Of a stretch of DNA of 64,000 nt, positions 16,967 through 26,536 are shown piece after piece (position 1 is the stretch's first letter; every line of letters begins with the position of its first letter). This stretch comes from an uncultured Alphaproteobacteria bacterium. Lineage in GTDB: Bacteria > Pseudomonadota > Alphaproteobacteria > RF32 > CAG-239. The notes beneath the pieces were generated by a model. It searched no databases. It was not told the origin of the DNA and worked only from the letters and a program-made list of their open reading frames with translations. The position numbers were made by a program, and so were the translations under genes. Location: positions 266,850 through 330,849 of the forward strand of contig CASZWJ010000001.1 of the NCBI GenBank assembly GCA_949493535.1. Direction: 5' to 3'.

Positions 16967-19042
16967 ATGGCTCGTACACATAAACTCGAAATGTACAGAA
17001 ACATCGGTATCATGGCTCACATTGATGCCGGCAAGACAACGACTACCGAGCGTATCCTATATTATACCGGTGTTAACCACAAAATCGGCGAAACTCACGA
17101 AGGTGCCGCTACCATGGACTGGATGGAGCAGGAACAGGAGCGTGGTATTACCATTACTTCTGCTGCGACAACCTGTTTTTGGAAAGACCACAGAATTAAC
17201 ATCATCGATACTCCGGGACACGTTGACTTCACCGTTGAAGTTGAGCGTTCTCTCCGCGTATTGGACGGTGCCATTACCGTTTTTGATTCTGTTGCCGGCG
17301 TTGAGCCGCAGTCTGAGACTGTTTGGCGCCAAGCTGACAAATACGGTGTTCCGCGTATTTGCTTCTGCAACAAAATGGACCGTATCGGCGCAAACTTCTA
17401 TCGCTGCCTGGATATGATTGTTGACCGTTTGGGCGCAAGACCTTTGGCTTTGCAACTGCCGATCGGCGCAGAAGCCGAGTTCCGCGGCGTTATCGATTTG
17501 CTGCGTATGAAAGCAATCGTTTATACCGGTGATACGGCTGATTCTCCGATTGAAGAAAAAGATATTCCGGCAGACTTGAAAGACAAAGCCGAAGAATATC
17601 ATCACGCTTTGATCGAGACTGCCGTTGAACAAGACGAGCAGGCAATGGAAGATTATCTGGAAGGCAAAGAGATTTCTTTGGAAACATTGAAAAAATGCAT
17701 CCGCAAAGGTACTCTTGCCCAAGATTTTGTTCCTGTTCTGTGCGGTACGGCTTTCAAAAACAAAGGTGTTCAACCTTTGCTTGATGCCGTTATCGATTAT
17801 TTGCCTTCTCCGTTGGATATTCCTTCAATTGAAGGTGTTAAACCCGGTACGGATATCGTTGAAGTCAGACATCCCGACGATGATCAGCCTTTGGCTGCTT
17901 TGGCGTTCAAAATCATGAACGACCCGTTTGTCGGATCTTTGACCTTTACCCGTATTTATTCAGGTACAATGACAGCCGGTTCTTATATCTATAACTCCGT
18001 TAAAGATAAAAAAGAACGCGTCGGCCGTATGTTGTTGATGCATGCCAACAAACGTGAAGATTTGAAGGAAGCCCGTGCAGGCGATATTATTGCTTTGGCC
18101 GGTTTGAAAGATACCACCACCGGTGATACTCTTTGCGAACAGTCTAAAGCTATCGTCCTTGAAAACATGGAATTCCCTGATCCGGTTATTGAATTGGCTG
18201 TTGAACCGAAAACCAAAGCCGATGTTGAAAAAATGGGCTTGGCTTTGTCTCGTCTGGCTATGGAAGATCCTTCGTTCAAAGTTTCTTCCGATCCGGATTC
18301 CGGCCAAACAATCATCAAAGGTATGGGCGAATTGCACTTGGATATTATCGTTGACCGTTTGAAACGCGAATTCAAGGTTGAATGCAACGTCGGCGAGCCG
18401 CAAGTCGCTTATCGCGAAACATTTACCAAACCTTGCGATATCGAATACACCCACAAGAAACAATCCGGTGGTGCCGGTCAGTTTGCTAAAGTCAAAATCA
18501 AGTTTGAACCGATTGAAGGTTACAACGGTTTTGAATTTGCAAATACGGTTGTCGGAGGTAACGTTCCGAAGGAATATGTTCCGGGTGTTGAAAAAGGTCT
18601 GCGTACTGCTATGGATGCCGGTGTTATTGCCGGTTACCCGGTCAGCGGTGTTAAATGTACCTTGTACGATGGTGCTTACCACGAAGTCGACTCTAACGTT
18701 ATGTGCTTTGAAATCGCTGCCCGCGCTGCTTTCCGTGAAGGTATGCGTCAGGCTAATCCGAAGCTGTTGGAGCCGGTTATGAAAGTCGAAGTTGTTACTC
18801 CTGAAGAGTACATGGGCGATATCATCGGCGATTTGAACTCTCGCCGTGGTATGGTTAACGGCATGGATCAGCGTGCAAATGCCCGCGTGGTTGATGCTCA
18901 GGTACCTTTGGCTAACATGTTCGGTTATGTTAATACCCTGCGTTCTTTATCTCAAGGTCGCGCTCAGTTTACAATGGTCTTTGACCACTATGCTGAGGTT
19001 CCGAAGGATATTGCTGATAAAGTTAAGGCTAAGAACGCATAA
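16967..19042 (+). CDS. fusA: Elongation factor G
   Basis: 691-aa translocase GTPase. G1 is [20 protein letters not shown]3 [13 protein letters not shown]4 [10 protein letters not shown]. The domain IV loop and C-terminal domain V ([17 protein letters not shown]) are complete. Third gene of the str operon. Its stop codon is followed within 7 nt by a long imperfect palindrome that separates it from tuf. Confidence 0.98.
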   Translation: MARTHKLEMYRNIGIMAHIDAGKTTTTERILYYTGVNHKIGETHEGAATMDWMEQEQERGITITSAATTCFWKDHRINIIDTPGHVDFTVEVERSLRVLDGAITVFDSVAGVEPQSETVWRQADKYGVPRICFCNKMDRIGANFYRCLDMIVDRLGARPLALQLPIGAEAEFRGVIDLLRMKAIVYTGDTADSPIEEKDIPADLKDKAEEYHHALIETAVEQDEQAMEDYLEGKEISLETLKKCIRKGTLAQDFVPVLCGTAFKNKGVQPLLDAVIDYLPSPLDIPSIEGVKPGTDIVEVRHPDDDQPLAALAFKIMNDPFVGSLTFTRIYSGTMTAGSYIYNSVKDKKERVGRMLLMHANKREDLKEARAGDIIALAGLKDTTTGDTLCEQSKAIVLENMEFPDPVIELAVEPKTKADVEKMGLALSRLAMEDPSFKVSSDPDSGQTIIKGMGELHLDIIVDRLKREFKVECNVGEPQVAYRETFTKPCDIEYTHKKQSGGAGQFAKVKIKFEPIEGYNGFEFANTVVGGNVPKEYVPGVEKGLRTAMDAGVIAGYPVSGVKCTLYDGAYHEVDSNVMCFEIAARAAFREGMRQANPKLLEPVMKVEVVTPEEYMGDIIGDLNSRRGMVNGMDQRANARVVDAQVPLANMFGYVNTLRSLSQGRAQFTMVFDHYAEVPKDIADKVKAKNA

Positions 19043-19048
19043 ATTTCC

Positions 19049-19161
19049 GTTTTAAGGGAAAACTAAAGCGGTTTTACGGGGCAGCTGAAAATTCATGTAC
19101 TTTTGTGTACACTAAAATTTTCAGCTCCCCTGAAAACCACTCCATTTTTCTCCTTAAAAAC
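19049..19161. repeat. Long imperfect palindrome between fusA and tuf
   Basis: Left arm 19049-19100 and right arm 19106-19161 around a TTTTG loop. From outside in, the pairing blocks are GTTTTAAGG/CCTTAAAAAC, GGTTTT/AAAACC, GGGG/CCCC and AGCTGAAAATT/AATTTTCAGCT, ending in ATGTAC...GTAC. It starts 7 nt after the fusA stop. There is no T-tract directly after the inner stem, so it may be a processing or stability structure rather than a simple terminator. The core is nearly identical to that of the element after tuf. Confidence 0.85.
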
Positions 19162-19213
19162 AAAAATTGTTTTAATTTTTAAATATTTAATTTTTTATTT
19201 GGAGTAAATCTAA

Positions 19214-20404
19214 ATGGCAAAAGAGAAATTTGAGCGGAGCAAGCCGCACTGCAACATTGGCACGATTGGTCACGTAGACCATGGTAAGACGACCTTGACG
19301 GCAGCAATCACAAAAGTATTGGCAGAAGAAGGCGGCGCAAGCTTCACAGCTTATGATCAGATTGATAAAGCGCCTGAAGAAAAAGCACGCGGTATCACCA
19401 TTTCTACCTCACACGTAGAATATGAAACCCCGAATCGTCACTATGCACACGTAGACTGCCCGGGCCACGCCGACTATGTTAAAAACATGATTACCGGTGC
19501 CGCTCAGATGGACGGCGGTATCTTGGTTGTATCTTCAGCCGACGGTCCGATGCCGCAAACTCGTGAACATATCTTGTTGGCTCGCCAAGTAGGCGTTCCT
19601 GCATTGGTTGTTTACATGAACAAAGTAGACCAGGTAGACGATCCTGAATTGTTGGACTTGGTAGAAATGGAAATCCGCGACCTGTTGAGCTCTTATGACT
19701 TCCCGGGCGATGAAATTCCGATTATCAAAGGTTCAGCTTTGGCAGTATTGGAAAACGGCGACAAAACGATCGGCCATGATTCCATTATTGAATTGATGAA
19801 AGCAGTAGACAGCTACATTCCGCAGCCGGAACGTCCGAAAGATCAGCCGTTCTTGATGCCGATTGAAGACGTATTCTCCATTTCCGGCCGTGGTACGGTA
19901 GTTACCGGCCGTGTCGAACGCGGTGTCTTGCATGTAGGTGATGATATTGAAATCGTAGGTATCAGACCGACCCAGAAAACGACCTGTACCGGTATCGAAA
20001 TGTTCCGCAAATTGTTGGACGAAGGCGAAGCCGGCGACAACATCGGTGTACTTTTGCGCGGTACGAAGAGAGAAGAAGTTGAACGCGGCCAGGTTTTGGC
20101 AGCACCGGGAACAATTACCCCGCATACAGACTTCACTTGCGAATGCTATATTCTGACGAAAGAAGAAGGCGGCCGTCATACACCGTTCTTCAGCAACTAT
20201 CGTCCTCAGTTCTATTTCCGTACGACAGACGTCACCGGTTCAATTGAACTTCCTGCCGGAACAGAAATGGTAATGCCTGGCGATAACATCACCATGACAG
20301 CAAAATTGATTCACCCGATTGCTATGAACGAAGGTCTTCGTTTCGCAATCCGTGAAGGTGGTCGTACTGTCGGTGCCGGCGTTGTTTCTAAAATCTTGAA
20401 ATAA
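19214..20404 (+). CDS. tuf: Elongation factor Tu
   Basis: 396-aa GTPase that delivers aminoacyl-tRNA. G1 is [16 protein letters not shown]3 [13 protein letters not shown]4 [10 protein letters not shown]; the effector-region RGITI threonine is present, and domains 2 and 3 are complete. TTTGGAG precedes the ATG. It is separated from fusA by 171 nt and from the following gene by over 500 nt, and is bracketed by two related palindromes, so its mRNA may be a separate unit. Confidence 0.98.
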   Translation: MAKEKFERSKPHCNIGTIGHVDHGKTTLTAAITKVLAEEGGASFTAYDQIDKAPEEKARGITISTSHVEYETPNRHYAHVDCPGHADYVKNMITGAAQMDGGILVVSSADGPMPQTREHILLARQVGVPALVVYMNKVDQVDDPELLDLVEMEIRDLLSSYDFPGDEIPIIKGSALAVLENGDKTIGHDSIIELMKAVDSYIPQPERPKDQPFLMPIEDVFSISGRGTVVTGRVERGVLHVGDDIEIVGIRPTQKTTCTGIEMFRKLLDEGEAGDNIGVLLRGTKREEVERGQVLAAPGTITPHTDFTCECYILTKEEGGRHTPFFSNYRPQFYFRTTDVTGSIELPAGTEMVMPGDNITMTAKLIHPIAMNEGLRFAIREGGRTVGAGVVSKILK

Positions 20405-20408
20405 TCCG

Positions 20409-20535
20409 AGAAGCTCGCAATAACGGCGACTAATCGTAAAAAATAGAAAAAGCTGAAAATTCATGTACGCTTATGTACACTAGGATTTTCAGCTTTTTCA
20501 TTTTTACTTCTATTCGCTCGTTCTATCGAGCTTCT
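20409..20535. repeat. Long imperfect palindrome after tuf
   Basis: Left arm 20409-20468, loop near 20469-20474, right arm to 20535, starting 4 nt after the tuf stop. Outer blocks are AGAAGCTCG/CGAGCTTCT, GCGA/TCGC and GTAAAAA/TTTTTAC. The inner block is GAAAAAGCTGAAAAT/ATTTTCAGCTTTTTC with GTAC on both sides of the loop. The inner part is followed by TTTTT and would work as an intrinsic terminator. The core AGCTGAAAATTCATGTAC is shared base for base with the fusA-tuf element; the outer arms differ. Confidence 0.87.
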
Positions 20536-20635
20536 ATGAGATTGCGTGAGGGGGAAAATTCACACACCAGAATTTCGGCCGCTTTGTTTTTCACTCTATA
20601 AGTCTCAAATCTTAAACTTTTAGAAAGAGAGTAGA

Positions 20636-20725
20636 ATGCGTATCGTTGCTCATTTAGAGCAAAAAAATGCAAAAGAGGCTTTTGCAGATAAGAACCTCTT
20701 TTTGTTATGGGATTTTATTGTCTGA
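20636..20725 (+). CDS. Possible 29-codon small ORF overlapping a hairpin
   Basis: ATG at 20636 after a purine-rich GAAAGAGAG, reading MRIVAHLEQKNAKEAF and on to TGA at 20723. Part of it lies inside a hairpin (AAAGAGG 20672-20678 pairing with CCTCTTT 20695-20701, followed by TTG). It could be a leader peptide, or chance. There is no family match and coding evidence is weak. Confidence 0.3.
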   Translation: MRIVAHLEQKNAKEAFADKNLFLLWDFIV

Positions 20726-20801
20726 ATTGGCTTGATTTATTTATAACAGTCGTTGATAACAAAAAAGATCTTCGGTCTGATGGCGAGGATAATAAAGGTT
20801 C

Positions 20802-20829
20802 TTGACTCTTGTTAATATTCTGTTAGCAT
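20802..20829 (+). promoter_or_regulatory. Putative promoter of the Cys-rich leader transcript
   Basis: TTGACT at 20802-20807, 16-bp spacer, TAGCAT at 20824-20829. A GACTC GANTC site (20804-20808) overlaps the -35 box. Start predicted near 20836, about 27 nt before the leader ATG. Confidence 0.55.
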
Positions 20830-20862
20830 TTACCCAGTTGTTTAATTGAGGGATAAGATTCC

Positions 20863-20937
20863 ATGTTTAACTGCTTTTTTAAGATATATGACTGTGATAC
20901 TTGTTCTTTATGCTGCAACTTAAAACGGCTCCATTAA
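20863..20937 (+). CDS. Candidate cysteine-rich leader peptide (24 aa)
   Basis: ATG at 20863 preceded by GAGGGA at a 9-nt spacing. The product is MFNCFFKIYDCDTCSLCC followed by NLKRLH: 24 residues with five cysteines at 4, 11, 14, 17 and 18 (a CxxCxxCC block). Its TAA stop lies in the loop of a strong intrinsic terminator. A promoter is predicted just upstream and an orphan gene begins 51 nt downstream. This is the usual architecture of a translated attenuator; cysteine starvation or metal/redox sensing are possible triggers, inferred only from composition. Confidence 0.5.
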   Translation: MFNCFFKIYDCDTCSLCCNLKRLH

Positions 20938-20954
20938 TTATGGAGCCTTTTTTT
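20927..20954 (+). terminator. Intrinsic terminator/attenuator overlapping the leader ORF stop
   Basis: Stem GGCTCCAT (20927-20934) with ATGGAGCC (20940-20947), 5-nt loop TAATT, then seven T. The leader TAA is at 20935-20937, so a ribosome reaching the stop would cover the left stem. Confidence 0.9.
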
Positions 20955-20987
20955 ATACCTTGGATAATAAAAACAACAGGAGAAGGT

Positions 20988-21305
20988 ATGGAAAATAATA
21001 AGAAACATATCGCGGCAATTTTTGAAGAACAAAAGGTTTTTGTAACCTTTAGCGGTGATTGCTATCGTTATGATAAACAGCAGGATGGTTTTCGCTGTTT
21101 TAAGATGAATAAGCTTTCTCAAAGAGATTTTTGGGAGAATTATCGTCAAACTCAGGTCGGGCAATCGAAAGAGATGATGATTTGGCGGCCTGTTGCGTAT
21201 GCGGAAGATGATGAGCCTCATGACTTGCAAAATCGTTCTGAAGGGGCTTCTTTCCAGAAGACCATTCTGAGGAAATTGCGGTCAAGAAATTTTGCTGAAA
21301 TTTAA
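20988..21305 (+). CDS. Orphan hypothetical protein between tuf and rpsJ
   Basis: 105-aa soluble protein starting MENNKKHIAAIFEEQKVF with an excellent AGGAGAAGG just upstream of the ATG; an upstream in-frame TTG would read through the attenuator and is unlikely. Features are the segment FSGDCYRYDKQQDGFRCF with two cysteines, an aromatic middle (FWENYRQ, MMIWRPVAY) and a basic tail (KTILRKLRSRNF). I do not recognise a family. It interrupts the usual tuf-rpsJ adjacency and lies directly behind the candidate attenuator, so expression may be conditional. Confidence 0.72.
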   Translation: MENNKKHIAAIFEEQKVFVTFSGDCYRYDKQQDGFRCFKMNKLSQRDFWENYRQTQVGQSKEMMIWRPVAYAEDDEPHDLQNRSEGASFQKTILRKLRSRNFAEI

Positions 21306-21642
21306 ATATATTTTTGTGGCTTTATGTAAAAAAATATAGTTTTTTGTGGAAAAATAGACTTGGATGTGAAAATTTTGTCAACCAGACTCAAACAGAGTCT
21401 GTGCAAGGCTTGCAGTGTTCAAAAAAGTTCAAAAATATGCATTTTTTTGCTTGCAAGTTAGACTCAATTATGTTACAAGAAGCCTGCGTTGATGAACGGA
21501 GAGGATGAATCTATCCTGAAATCACGATATAAAACATAAAGCAAACTGTTGCATATCAAGGGTTTGCAAAGTTTAACTTTTTAGATGGCAGGATTTGCCT
21601 AATCTAAAATTTTGCTGTCTAGTTATAGGAAAAAAATTAAAA
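21306..21642. promoter_or_regulatory. Leader region of the S10 operon with GANTC cluster
   Basis: 337 bp without a gene. GANTC sites start at 21385, 21395, 21461 and 21507. The first two form a perfect hairpin AGACTC-AAACA-GAGTCT (21384-21400). A direct repeat of GTTCAAAAA is at about 21418-21436. Just before rpsJ, TAGATGGCAGG can pair with either CCTAATCTA or CTGTCTA, giving mutually exclusive hairpins (about 21582-21625). This could be an autoregulatory leader like the L4-controlled S10 leader of E. coli, but no homology is claimed. Confidence 0.6.
21447..21474 (+). promoter_or_regulatory. Weak putative promoter of the S10 operon
   Basis: TTGCTT (21447-21452), 16-bp spacer and TATGTT (21469-21474); the spacer contains a GACTC GANTC site (21461-21465). 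Match is moderate only. Confidence 0.35.
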
Positions 21643-21954
21643 ATGATGGAAACACAAAATATCAGAATTCGCCTCAAGGCTTTTGACCATCGTTTGCTCG
21701 ACCTTTCAACAAAAGAAATCGTGCATACAGCCAAAAGAACCGGGGCTAATGTCAGAGGTCCGATTCCTCTGCCGACGCAAATCGAGAAGTTTACGGTGAA
21801 TCGTTCTCCGCACGTTGATAAAAAATCTCGTGAACAGTTCGAAATCCGTACTCACAAAAGACTGCTCGATATCGTAGATCCCACACCGCAAACCGTTGAC
21901 GCTTTGATGAAGCTGGATTTGGCTGCCGGTGTAAATGTAGAAATCAAGTTATAA
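21643..21954 (+). CDS. rpsJ: 30S ribosomal protein S10
   Basis: 103-aa protein of the 30S head, also the NusE partner of NusB in antitermination. [28 protein letters not shown] and the [23 protein letters not shown] end are canonical. Two tandem ATGs (21643, 21646) are both possible; the preceding AGGA is somewhat distant. First gene of the S10-spc run. Confidence 0.97.
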   Translation: MMETQNIRIRLKAFDHRLLDLSTKEIVHTAKRTGANVRGPIPLPTQIEKFTVNRSPHVDKKSREQFEIRTHKRLLDIVDPTPQTVDALMKLDLAAGVNVEIKL

Positions 21955-22016
21955 TAAGTTAATGTTGGCTTTTGGCTGGTTCAAGGGTCAACCAATTAGA
22001 AAAGGAAAAAATAATA

Positions 22017-22742
22017 ATGCGTACGGGTCTAATTGCAAAAAAACTCGGAATGTCCCGCATTTTCGGTGCCGACGGTTCCCATACCCCGGTTACTGTTTTG
22101 AGTGTTGACAATCTTCAGGTCGTTGATGTTAAAACTCAAGAGAAAGATGGATATACCGCCGTTCAGCTCGGTACCGGTGCTGTTAAGGCTAAAAATGTAT
22201 CCAAACCTCTCAAAGGGCATTTTGCAAAAGCAAAAGTTGAACCGAAGAAAAAATTGGCTGAGTTCAGAGTTTCTGAAGACTGCCTGCTTTCTGTCGGCAA
22301 CGAGTTATCTGTAGAACATTTTGTCGTTGGTCAATATGTTGACGTTTGTGCTACTTCAAAAGGTAAAGGTTTTGCTGGTGTTATGAAGCGCCACAACTTT
22401 GCTGGTTTGGAAGCTTCTCACGGTGTGTCTATTTCTCACCGTTCTCACGGTTCTACAGGACAAAGACAAGATCCCGGTAAAGTATTCAAGGGCAAGAAAA
22501 TGGCCGGTCATATGGGTGATGAGCGCGTTACCGTTCAGAATCTGAAAATTGCCGCTATTGATGCTGATAAAGGTTTGATTATGGTTAAAGGTGCCGTCCC
22601 CGGTGGTGAAAACGCTTGGGTTTATGTGACCGATGCCGTTAAGAAAGCCGCAGCTTCCAATTTGCCGATGCCTGCCGGTTTGAAAAAAGTTGATGAACCT
22701 GTTGCAGCTAAAGCTGAAGAAACTTCAGCTGAGAATGCATAA
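22017..22742 (+). CDS. rplC: 50S ribosomal protein L3
   Basis: 241 aa. It begins [23 protein letters not shown] at 22017 follows AAAGGA, whereas an earlier in-frame start lacks conservation. The central [27 protein letters not shown] is the peptidyl-transferase-centre loop with the Gln that PrmB methylates in other bacteria. The C-terminal about 30 residues are an Ala/Glu/Lys-rich tail, typical of alphaproteobacterial L3. Confidence 0.97.
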   Translation: MRTGLIAKKLGMSRIFGADGSHTPVTVLSVDNLQVVDVKTQEKDGYTAVQLGTGAVKAKNVSKPLKGHFAKAKVEPKKKLAEFRVSEDCLLSVGNELSVEHFVVGQYVDVCATSKGKGFAGVMKRHNFAGLEASHGVSISHRSHGSTGQRQDPGKVFKGKKMAGHMGDERVTVQNLKIAAIDADKGLIMVKGAVPGGENAWVYVTDAVKKAAASNLPMPAGLKKVDEPVAAKAEETSAENA

Positions 22743-22762
22743 TGGATAAAGGAAAGTAAATT

Positions 22763-23383
22763 ATGAAACAGGACATCTTAAATTTAGATAACAAAAATGT
22801 CGGTTCCATCGAACTTGACGAGTCTATTTTCGGCTTGGAAGTCCGTGCTGACATTTTGCACCGCGTTGTTAATTGGCAGTTGGCCAGACTGCAGTCTGGT
22901 AACCACAAAACCAAAGGCCGTTCCGAGGTTGCTTTGACACCTGCAAAGCCGTTCAAACAAAAAGGTTCAGGCAATGCTCGTCAGGGTTCTCGCAAGGGTA
23001 CTCAGTTTAGAAAAGGTGGTATTGTTTTTGGTCCCGTCGTTCGCGACCATTCTCATGAGCTGACCAAGAAATTCAGAAAACTCGGTCTGAAAACAGCTCT
23101 CTCTGCTAAGGCAAAAGAGGGTAATCTCGTTATCATCGACGAAGCTAAATTGTCTGCTCCGAAGACTAAAGATTTGCAAAACAAATTGGCAGCCTGCGGT
23201 TTGAACAACAGCTTGTTTATTGATGGTAAGGAAGTTGATGAAAACTTTGCACTGGCTTCCCGCAATATTATCGGCGTTGATGTTTTGCCGACAATGGGTG
23301 CCAATGTATATGACATCTTGAGAAAAGACAAACTGGTATTGACTAAAGATGCGGTTGTTTGCTTGGGAGAAAGATTGAAATGA
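22763..23383 (+). CDS. rplD: 50S ribosomal protein L4
   Basis: 206 aa. The extended tunnel loop [31 protein letters not shown] is present, although the segment near the end ([14 protein letters not shown]) has the alpha-type form. The C-terminal globular part has [21 protein letters not shown]. In E. coli L4 represses its own S10 operon; a structured leader precedes rpsJ here. The TGA stop overlaps the rplW ATG. Confidence 0.97.
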   Translation: MKQDILNLDNKNVGSIELDESIFGLEVRADILHRVVNWQLARLQSGNHKTKGRSEVALTPAKPFKQKGSGNARQGSRKGTQFRKGGIVFGPVVRDHSHELTKKFRKLGLKTALSAKAKEGNLVIIDEAKLSAPKTKDLQNKLAACGLNNSLFIDGKEVDENFALASRNIIGVDVLPTMGANVYDILRKDKLVLTKDAVVCLGERLK

Positions 23384-23697
23384 GTAACTCTAAAAAATCA
23401 AACAATGTAACCGCTAAGATGTATGACACGCTCGTACGTCCGGTTATTACTGAAAAATCCATGATTTCTTCAGAAGCCGGCAAAGTAACTTTCTTGGTTC
23501 CTTTGTCTGCAACCAAAGATGATGTTAAAGCTGCGGTTGAAAACATCTTTAACGTTACAGTCAACAAAGTTAATACAATTCGTCAATTCGGCAAAGAAAA
23601 ACGCTTCAGAGGTTTTGTCGGTCAGCGTTCTGACTACAAAAAGGCTGTTGTTACTCTGGCCGAAGGTCAAAATATTGATGTTACTACAGGAATATAA
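23380..23697 (+). CDS. rplW: 50S ribosomal protein L23
   Basis: 105-aa protein at the tunnel exit, docking site for trigger factor and [17 protein letters not shown] and [29 protein letters not shown] match the family. ATG at 23380 overlaps the rplD stop (ATGA), with GGGAGA upstream. It carries an N-terminal extension of about 15 residues before the conserved start. Confidence 0.97.
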   Translation: MSNSKKSNNVTAKMYDTLVRPVITEKSMISSEAGKVTFLVPLSATKDDVKAAVENIFNVTVNKVNTIRQFGKEKRFRGFVGQRSDYKKAVVTLAEGQNIDVTTGI

Positions 23698-23700
23698 GAC

Positions 23701-24537
23701 ATGGCATTAAAAAATTATAAGCCCACTTCTCCTGGACTTCGTCAGCTTGTAATCGTTGATAGATCCGAGCTTTATAAGGGAGCCCCCGAGAAATCTCTGA
23801 CAATCGGTTTGACAAAAACTGGCGGACGTGATAATTTCGGTCACGTTACAAGTCGCAGAATTGGTGGCGGTCATAAACGCAAACTGCGTATTATTGACTT
23901 TAAACGTAACAAAAAAGATATCGAGGCTACTGTTGAGAGAATCGAATATGATCCTAACCGTTCGGCATTTATTGCTCTCGTCAGCTATAATGACGGCGAA
24001 AAGGCTTATATTCTGGCTCCGCAGAGACTGAAATCCGGTGACAAAGTTATTTCTGCCGATAAAGCAGATATTAAACCGGGTAATGCAATGCCTTTGAAGA
24101 ATATGCCGGTTGGTACTATTATCCATAACGTTGAGCTTAAAGCAGGCAAAGGCGGCCAGTTGGTCCGTTCTGCCGGTTGTTATGCTCAGCTGGTCGGTAA
24201 AGATGCCGGTTATGCTCAATTGAAACTGAGCTCTGGTGAACTCCGCGTTGTTCGTGAAGAGTGTCTGGCTACTGTCGGCGCTGTTTCTAATCCGGATAAT
24301 CAGAATAAATCCTTGGGTAAAGCCGGTCGTGCCCGTTGGTTGGGTATGAGACCTGTTTCCCGCGGTGTTGCTATGAACCCTGTTGATCACCCGATGGGTG
24401 GTGGTGAAGGTCGCACATCAGGCGGTCGTCATCCGACTACGCCTTGGGGCAAACCGACTAAGGGTTATAAGACTCGTACTAACAAAAAGACGGATAAGTT
24501 CATTATGAGAAGCCGTCATGAAAACAAAAAGAAATAG
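23701..24537 (+). CDS. rplB: 50S ribosomal protein L2
   Basis: 278-aa 23S rRNA binder at the peptidyl-transferase centre and subunit bridge. It keeps [48 protein letters not shown] (including the functionally important His) and a basic tail. It starts 4 nt after rplW. Confidence 0.98.
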   Translation: MALKNYKPTSPGLRQLVIVDRSELYKGAPEKSLTIGLTKTGGRDNFGHVTSRRIGGGHKRKLRIIDFKRNKKDIEATVERIEYDPNRSAFIALVSYNDGEKAYILAPQRLKSGDKVISADKADIKPGNAMPLKNMPVGTIIHNVELKAGKGGQLVRSAGCYAQLVGKDAGYAQLKLSSGELRVVREECLATVGAVSNPDNQNKSLGKAGRARWLGMRPVSRGVAMNPVDHPMGGGEGRTSGGRHPTTPWGKPTKGYKTRTNKKTDKFIMRSRHENKKK

Positions 24538-24549
24538 GGAGAAAAGCTA

Positions 24550-24828
24550 ATGACACGTTCCGTATGGAAAGGCCCTTTCATTGATGGCTATCTTCTGAAA
24601 AAAGCTGCAAAAGCTAGAACTTCCGGTAAAAACGAAGTAATCAAAATCTGGTCTCGCCGTTCTACCATGTTGCCCCAATTCGTTGGTTTGACATTCGGTG
24701 TTCACAACGGTCACAAATTTATTCCGGTTTTGGTTACCGAAGATATGGTCGGCCACAAATTCGGCGAATTTGCTCCGACACGTACCTTCTACGGTCACGC
24801 CGCAGATAAAAAAGCTAAGAGAGGTTAA
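24550..24828 (+). CDS. rpsS: 30S ribosomal protein S19
   Basis: 92-aa head protein that contacts S13 and the A-site t[22 protein letters not shown] and [23 protein letters not shown] are family signatures. GGGAGAAAA precedes the ATG. Confidence 0.98.
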   Translation: MTRSVWKGPFIDGYLLKKAAKARTSGKNEVIKIWSRRSTMLPQFVGLTFGVHNGHKFIPVLVTEDMVGHKFGEFAPTRTFYGHAADKKAKRG

Positions 24829-24830
24829 TT

Positions 24831-25205
24831 ATGGCACAGACTAATAATGCAAGAAGAGTAGATGCAAAATCAGCTTTGGCTATTTGTAATGCTATTCGCA
24901 CAAGTCCCCGTAAACTGAACTTAGTTGCTCAGACCATTCGTGGTATGAATGCTGAAAAAGCAGTTGCAGAATTAACTTTTTCAAAGAAGAGAATTGCAAA
25001 GGCTGCTTTGGGTGTTTTGCAGTCAGCTATCGCTAATGCTGAAAACAACCATCAGTTAAACATCGACAAGCTGTATGTTAAAGAAGCTTATGTCGGTAAA
25101 GGTTTAGTTATGAAACGTATGCACGCTAGAGGTCGCGGCAGAGGAGCAAGAGTTCTGAAACCTTTCTCTAATCTGACCATCGTTGTTTCTGAGCGTGGGG
25201 AGTAA
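24831..25205 (+). CDS. rplV: 50S ribosomal protein L22
   Basis: 124 aa. Globular part has [17 protein letters not shown]. The tunnel beta-hairpin [27 protein letters not shown] is intact, which is where macrolide-resistance changes occur in other species. It starts 2 nt after rpsS. Confidence 0.97.
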   Translation: MAQTNNARRVDAKSALAICNAIRTSPRKLNLVAQTIRGMNAEKAVAELTFSKKRIAKAALGVLQSAIANAENNHQLNIDKLYVKEAYVGKGLVMKRMHARGRGRGARVLKPFSNLTIVVSERGE

Positions 25206-25209
25206 GTTA

Positions 25210-25878
25210 ATGGGACAGAAAGTAAATCCTACAGGTCTTCGTCTTGGCGTTAACCGCACTTGGGATTCTCGCTGGTATGCAGATGAAAAATATTCTGATT
25301 ATCTGCACGAAGATTTGAAAATTAAAGACTTCTTGAAAGAGAAATTGGCTCAGGCCGGTGTTAGCAAAATCGTTATTGAACGTCCTGCTAAAAAAGCCAG
25401 AGTTACCATTCACTCTGCAAGACCGGGTGTTGTCATCGGTAAAAAAGGTCAGGATATCGAAATTTTGAGAAGCCAGATCCAGAAGATGACAGATTCTGAA
25501 GTTCAGTTGAATATTCTGGAAGTCAGAAAACCTGAGTTAGACGCTCAACTGGTTGCCGACTCCGTTGCTCAGCAGTTGGAACGCCGCGTGGCTTTCCGCC
25601 GTGCAATGAAGAGAGTTATGCAATCTGCTCTCCGTTTGGGTGCTGAAGGTATTAAAGTTAGCTGCTCAGGCCGTCTCGGCGGTGCTGAAATCGCAAGAAC
25701 AGAATACTACCGCGAAGGTCGTGTTCCTTTGCACACCTTGCGTGCTGACATTGATTATGCAACCTCTACGGCTCACACAACTTATGGCGCTTGCGGCGTA
25801 AAAGTCTGGATCTATAAGGGCGAAATCATGGCTCATGATCCGATGGCGCAAGACAAAAAGTTGGCTGAACAGAAATAA
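25210..25878 (+). CDS. rpsC: 30S ribosomal protein S3
   Basis: 222 aa. N-terminal [23 protein letters not shown], a KH domain with [17 protein letters not shown] (GxxG loop), and the C-terminal domain [33 protein letters not shown]. It forms part of the mRNA entry helicase. ATG at 25210 starts with the universal MGQK. Confidence 0.98.
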   Translation: MGQKVNPTGLRLGVNRTWDSRWYADEKYSDYLHEDLKIKDFLKEKLAQAGVSKIVIERPAKKARVTIHSARPGVVIGKKGQDIEILRSQIQKMTDSEVQLNILEVRKPELDAQLVADSVAQQLERRVAFRRAMKRVMQSALRLGAEGIKVSCSGRLGGAEIARTEYYREGRVPLHTLRADIDYATSTAHTTYGACGVKVWIYKGEIMAHDPMAQDKKLAEQK

Positions 25879-25897
25879 TTTTTGAGGTTAAAATAAA

Positions 25898-26335
25898 ATG
25901 TTAAGTCCTAAAAGATTAAAGTTCCGCAAGCAGCACAAAGGCCGTATTCACGGTAATGCTAAAGGCGGTACAGAATTAAGTTTTGGTACATATGGATTGA
26001 AAGCTCTTACTCCTGACCGTATTACCGCGCGTCAGATTGAAGCTGCCCGTCGTGCAATCACGCGTCAGATGAAAAGAGCCGGAAGAGTATGGATCAGAAT
26101 TTTCCCTGATGTTCCAGTTTCGGATAAACCGGCTGAAGTTCGTATGGGTAAAGGTAAAGGTTCAGTCGAATACTGGTGCGCACGCGTTAAACCGGGCCGC
26201 ATTATGTTCGAGATTGACGGTGTTGATGAAGAGTTGGCTCGTACAGCTTTTGCTTTGGGCGCAGCTAAACTCCCGATCAAAACCAAATTCGTTAAAAAAT
26301 TGAATTCAGAGCAAGGAGTACAAGCTAATGCTTAA
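25898..26335 (+). CDS. rplP: 50S ribosomal protein L16
   Basis: 145 aa. [16 protein letters not shown] and the conserved [34 protein letters not shown] near the A-site tRNA elbow. The C-terminal extension ([13 protein letters not shown]) slightly exceeds E. coli length. The 3' end overlaps rpmC by 8 nt. Confidence 0.98.
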   Translation: MLSPKRLKFRKQHKGRIHGNAKGGTELSFGTYGLKALTPDRITARQIEAARRAITRQMKRAGRVWIRIFPDVPVSDKPAEVRMGKGKGSVEYWCARVKPGRIMFEIDGVDEELARTAFALGAAKLPIKTKFVKKLNSEQGVQANA

Positions 26336-26525
26336 GATTAAAGATCTTCGTGCTATGACAATTGATGAACTTGCCGGTAAATTGCTCGAATTGAAAAAAG
26401 AACAATTTAACTTAAGAGTACAACAATCTACTGGACAATTGCAGAATACTGCTGTAATAAGAAATGTCCGTAGAGATATAGCAAAAATCAACACGCTCAT
26501 CGCTGAGCGCAAGAAGAATAGTTAG
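26328..26525 (+). CDS. rpmC: 50S ribosomal protein L29
   Basis: 65-aa two-helix protein at the tunnel exit. [27 protein letters not shown] and [17 protein letters not shown] are typical. Overlaps the rplP 3' end, so it is translationally coupled; AAGGAG lies upstream. Confidence 0.96.
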   Translation: MLKIKDLRAMTIDELAGKLLELKKEQFNLRVQQSTGQLQNTAVIRNVRRDIAKINTLIAERKKNS

Positions 26526-26536
26526 GAGAAAAAGAT

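Noticed and set aside
17057-18682. Long ORFs on the minus strand of fusA, tuf and rpoA
   Set aside because: Antisense shadows caused by codon bias of highly expressed genes; compositions are Asn/Phe/Arg-rich and no ribosome sites occur.
19049-20535. Insertion-sequence or MITE origin of the tuf-flanking palindromes
   Set aside because: No target-site duplication visible and outer arms are unrelated; only the core is shared, and all start at a stop codon.
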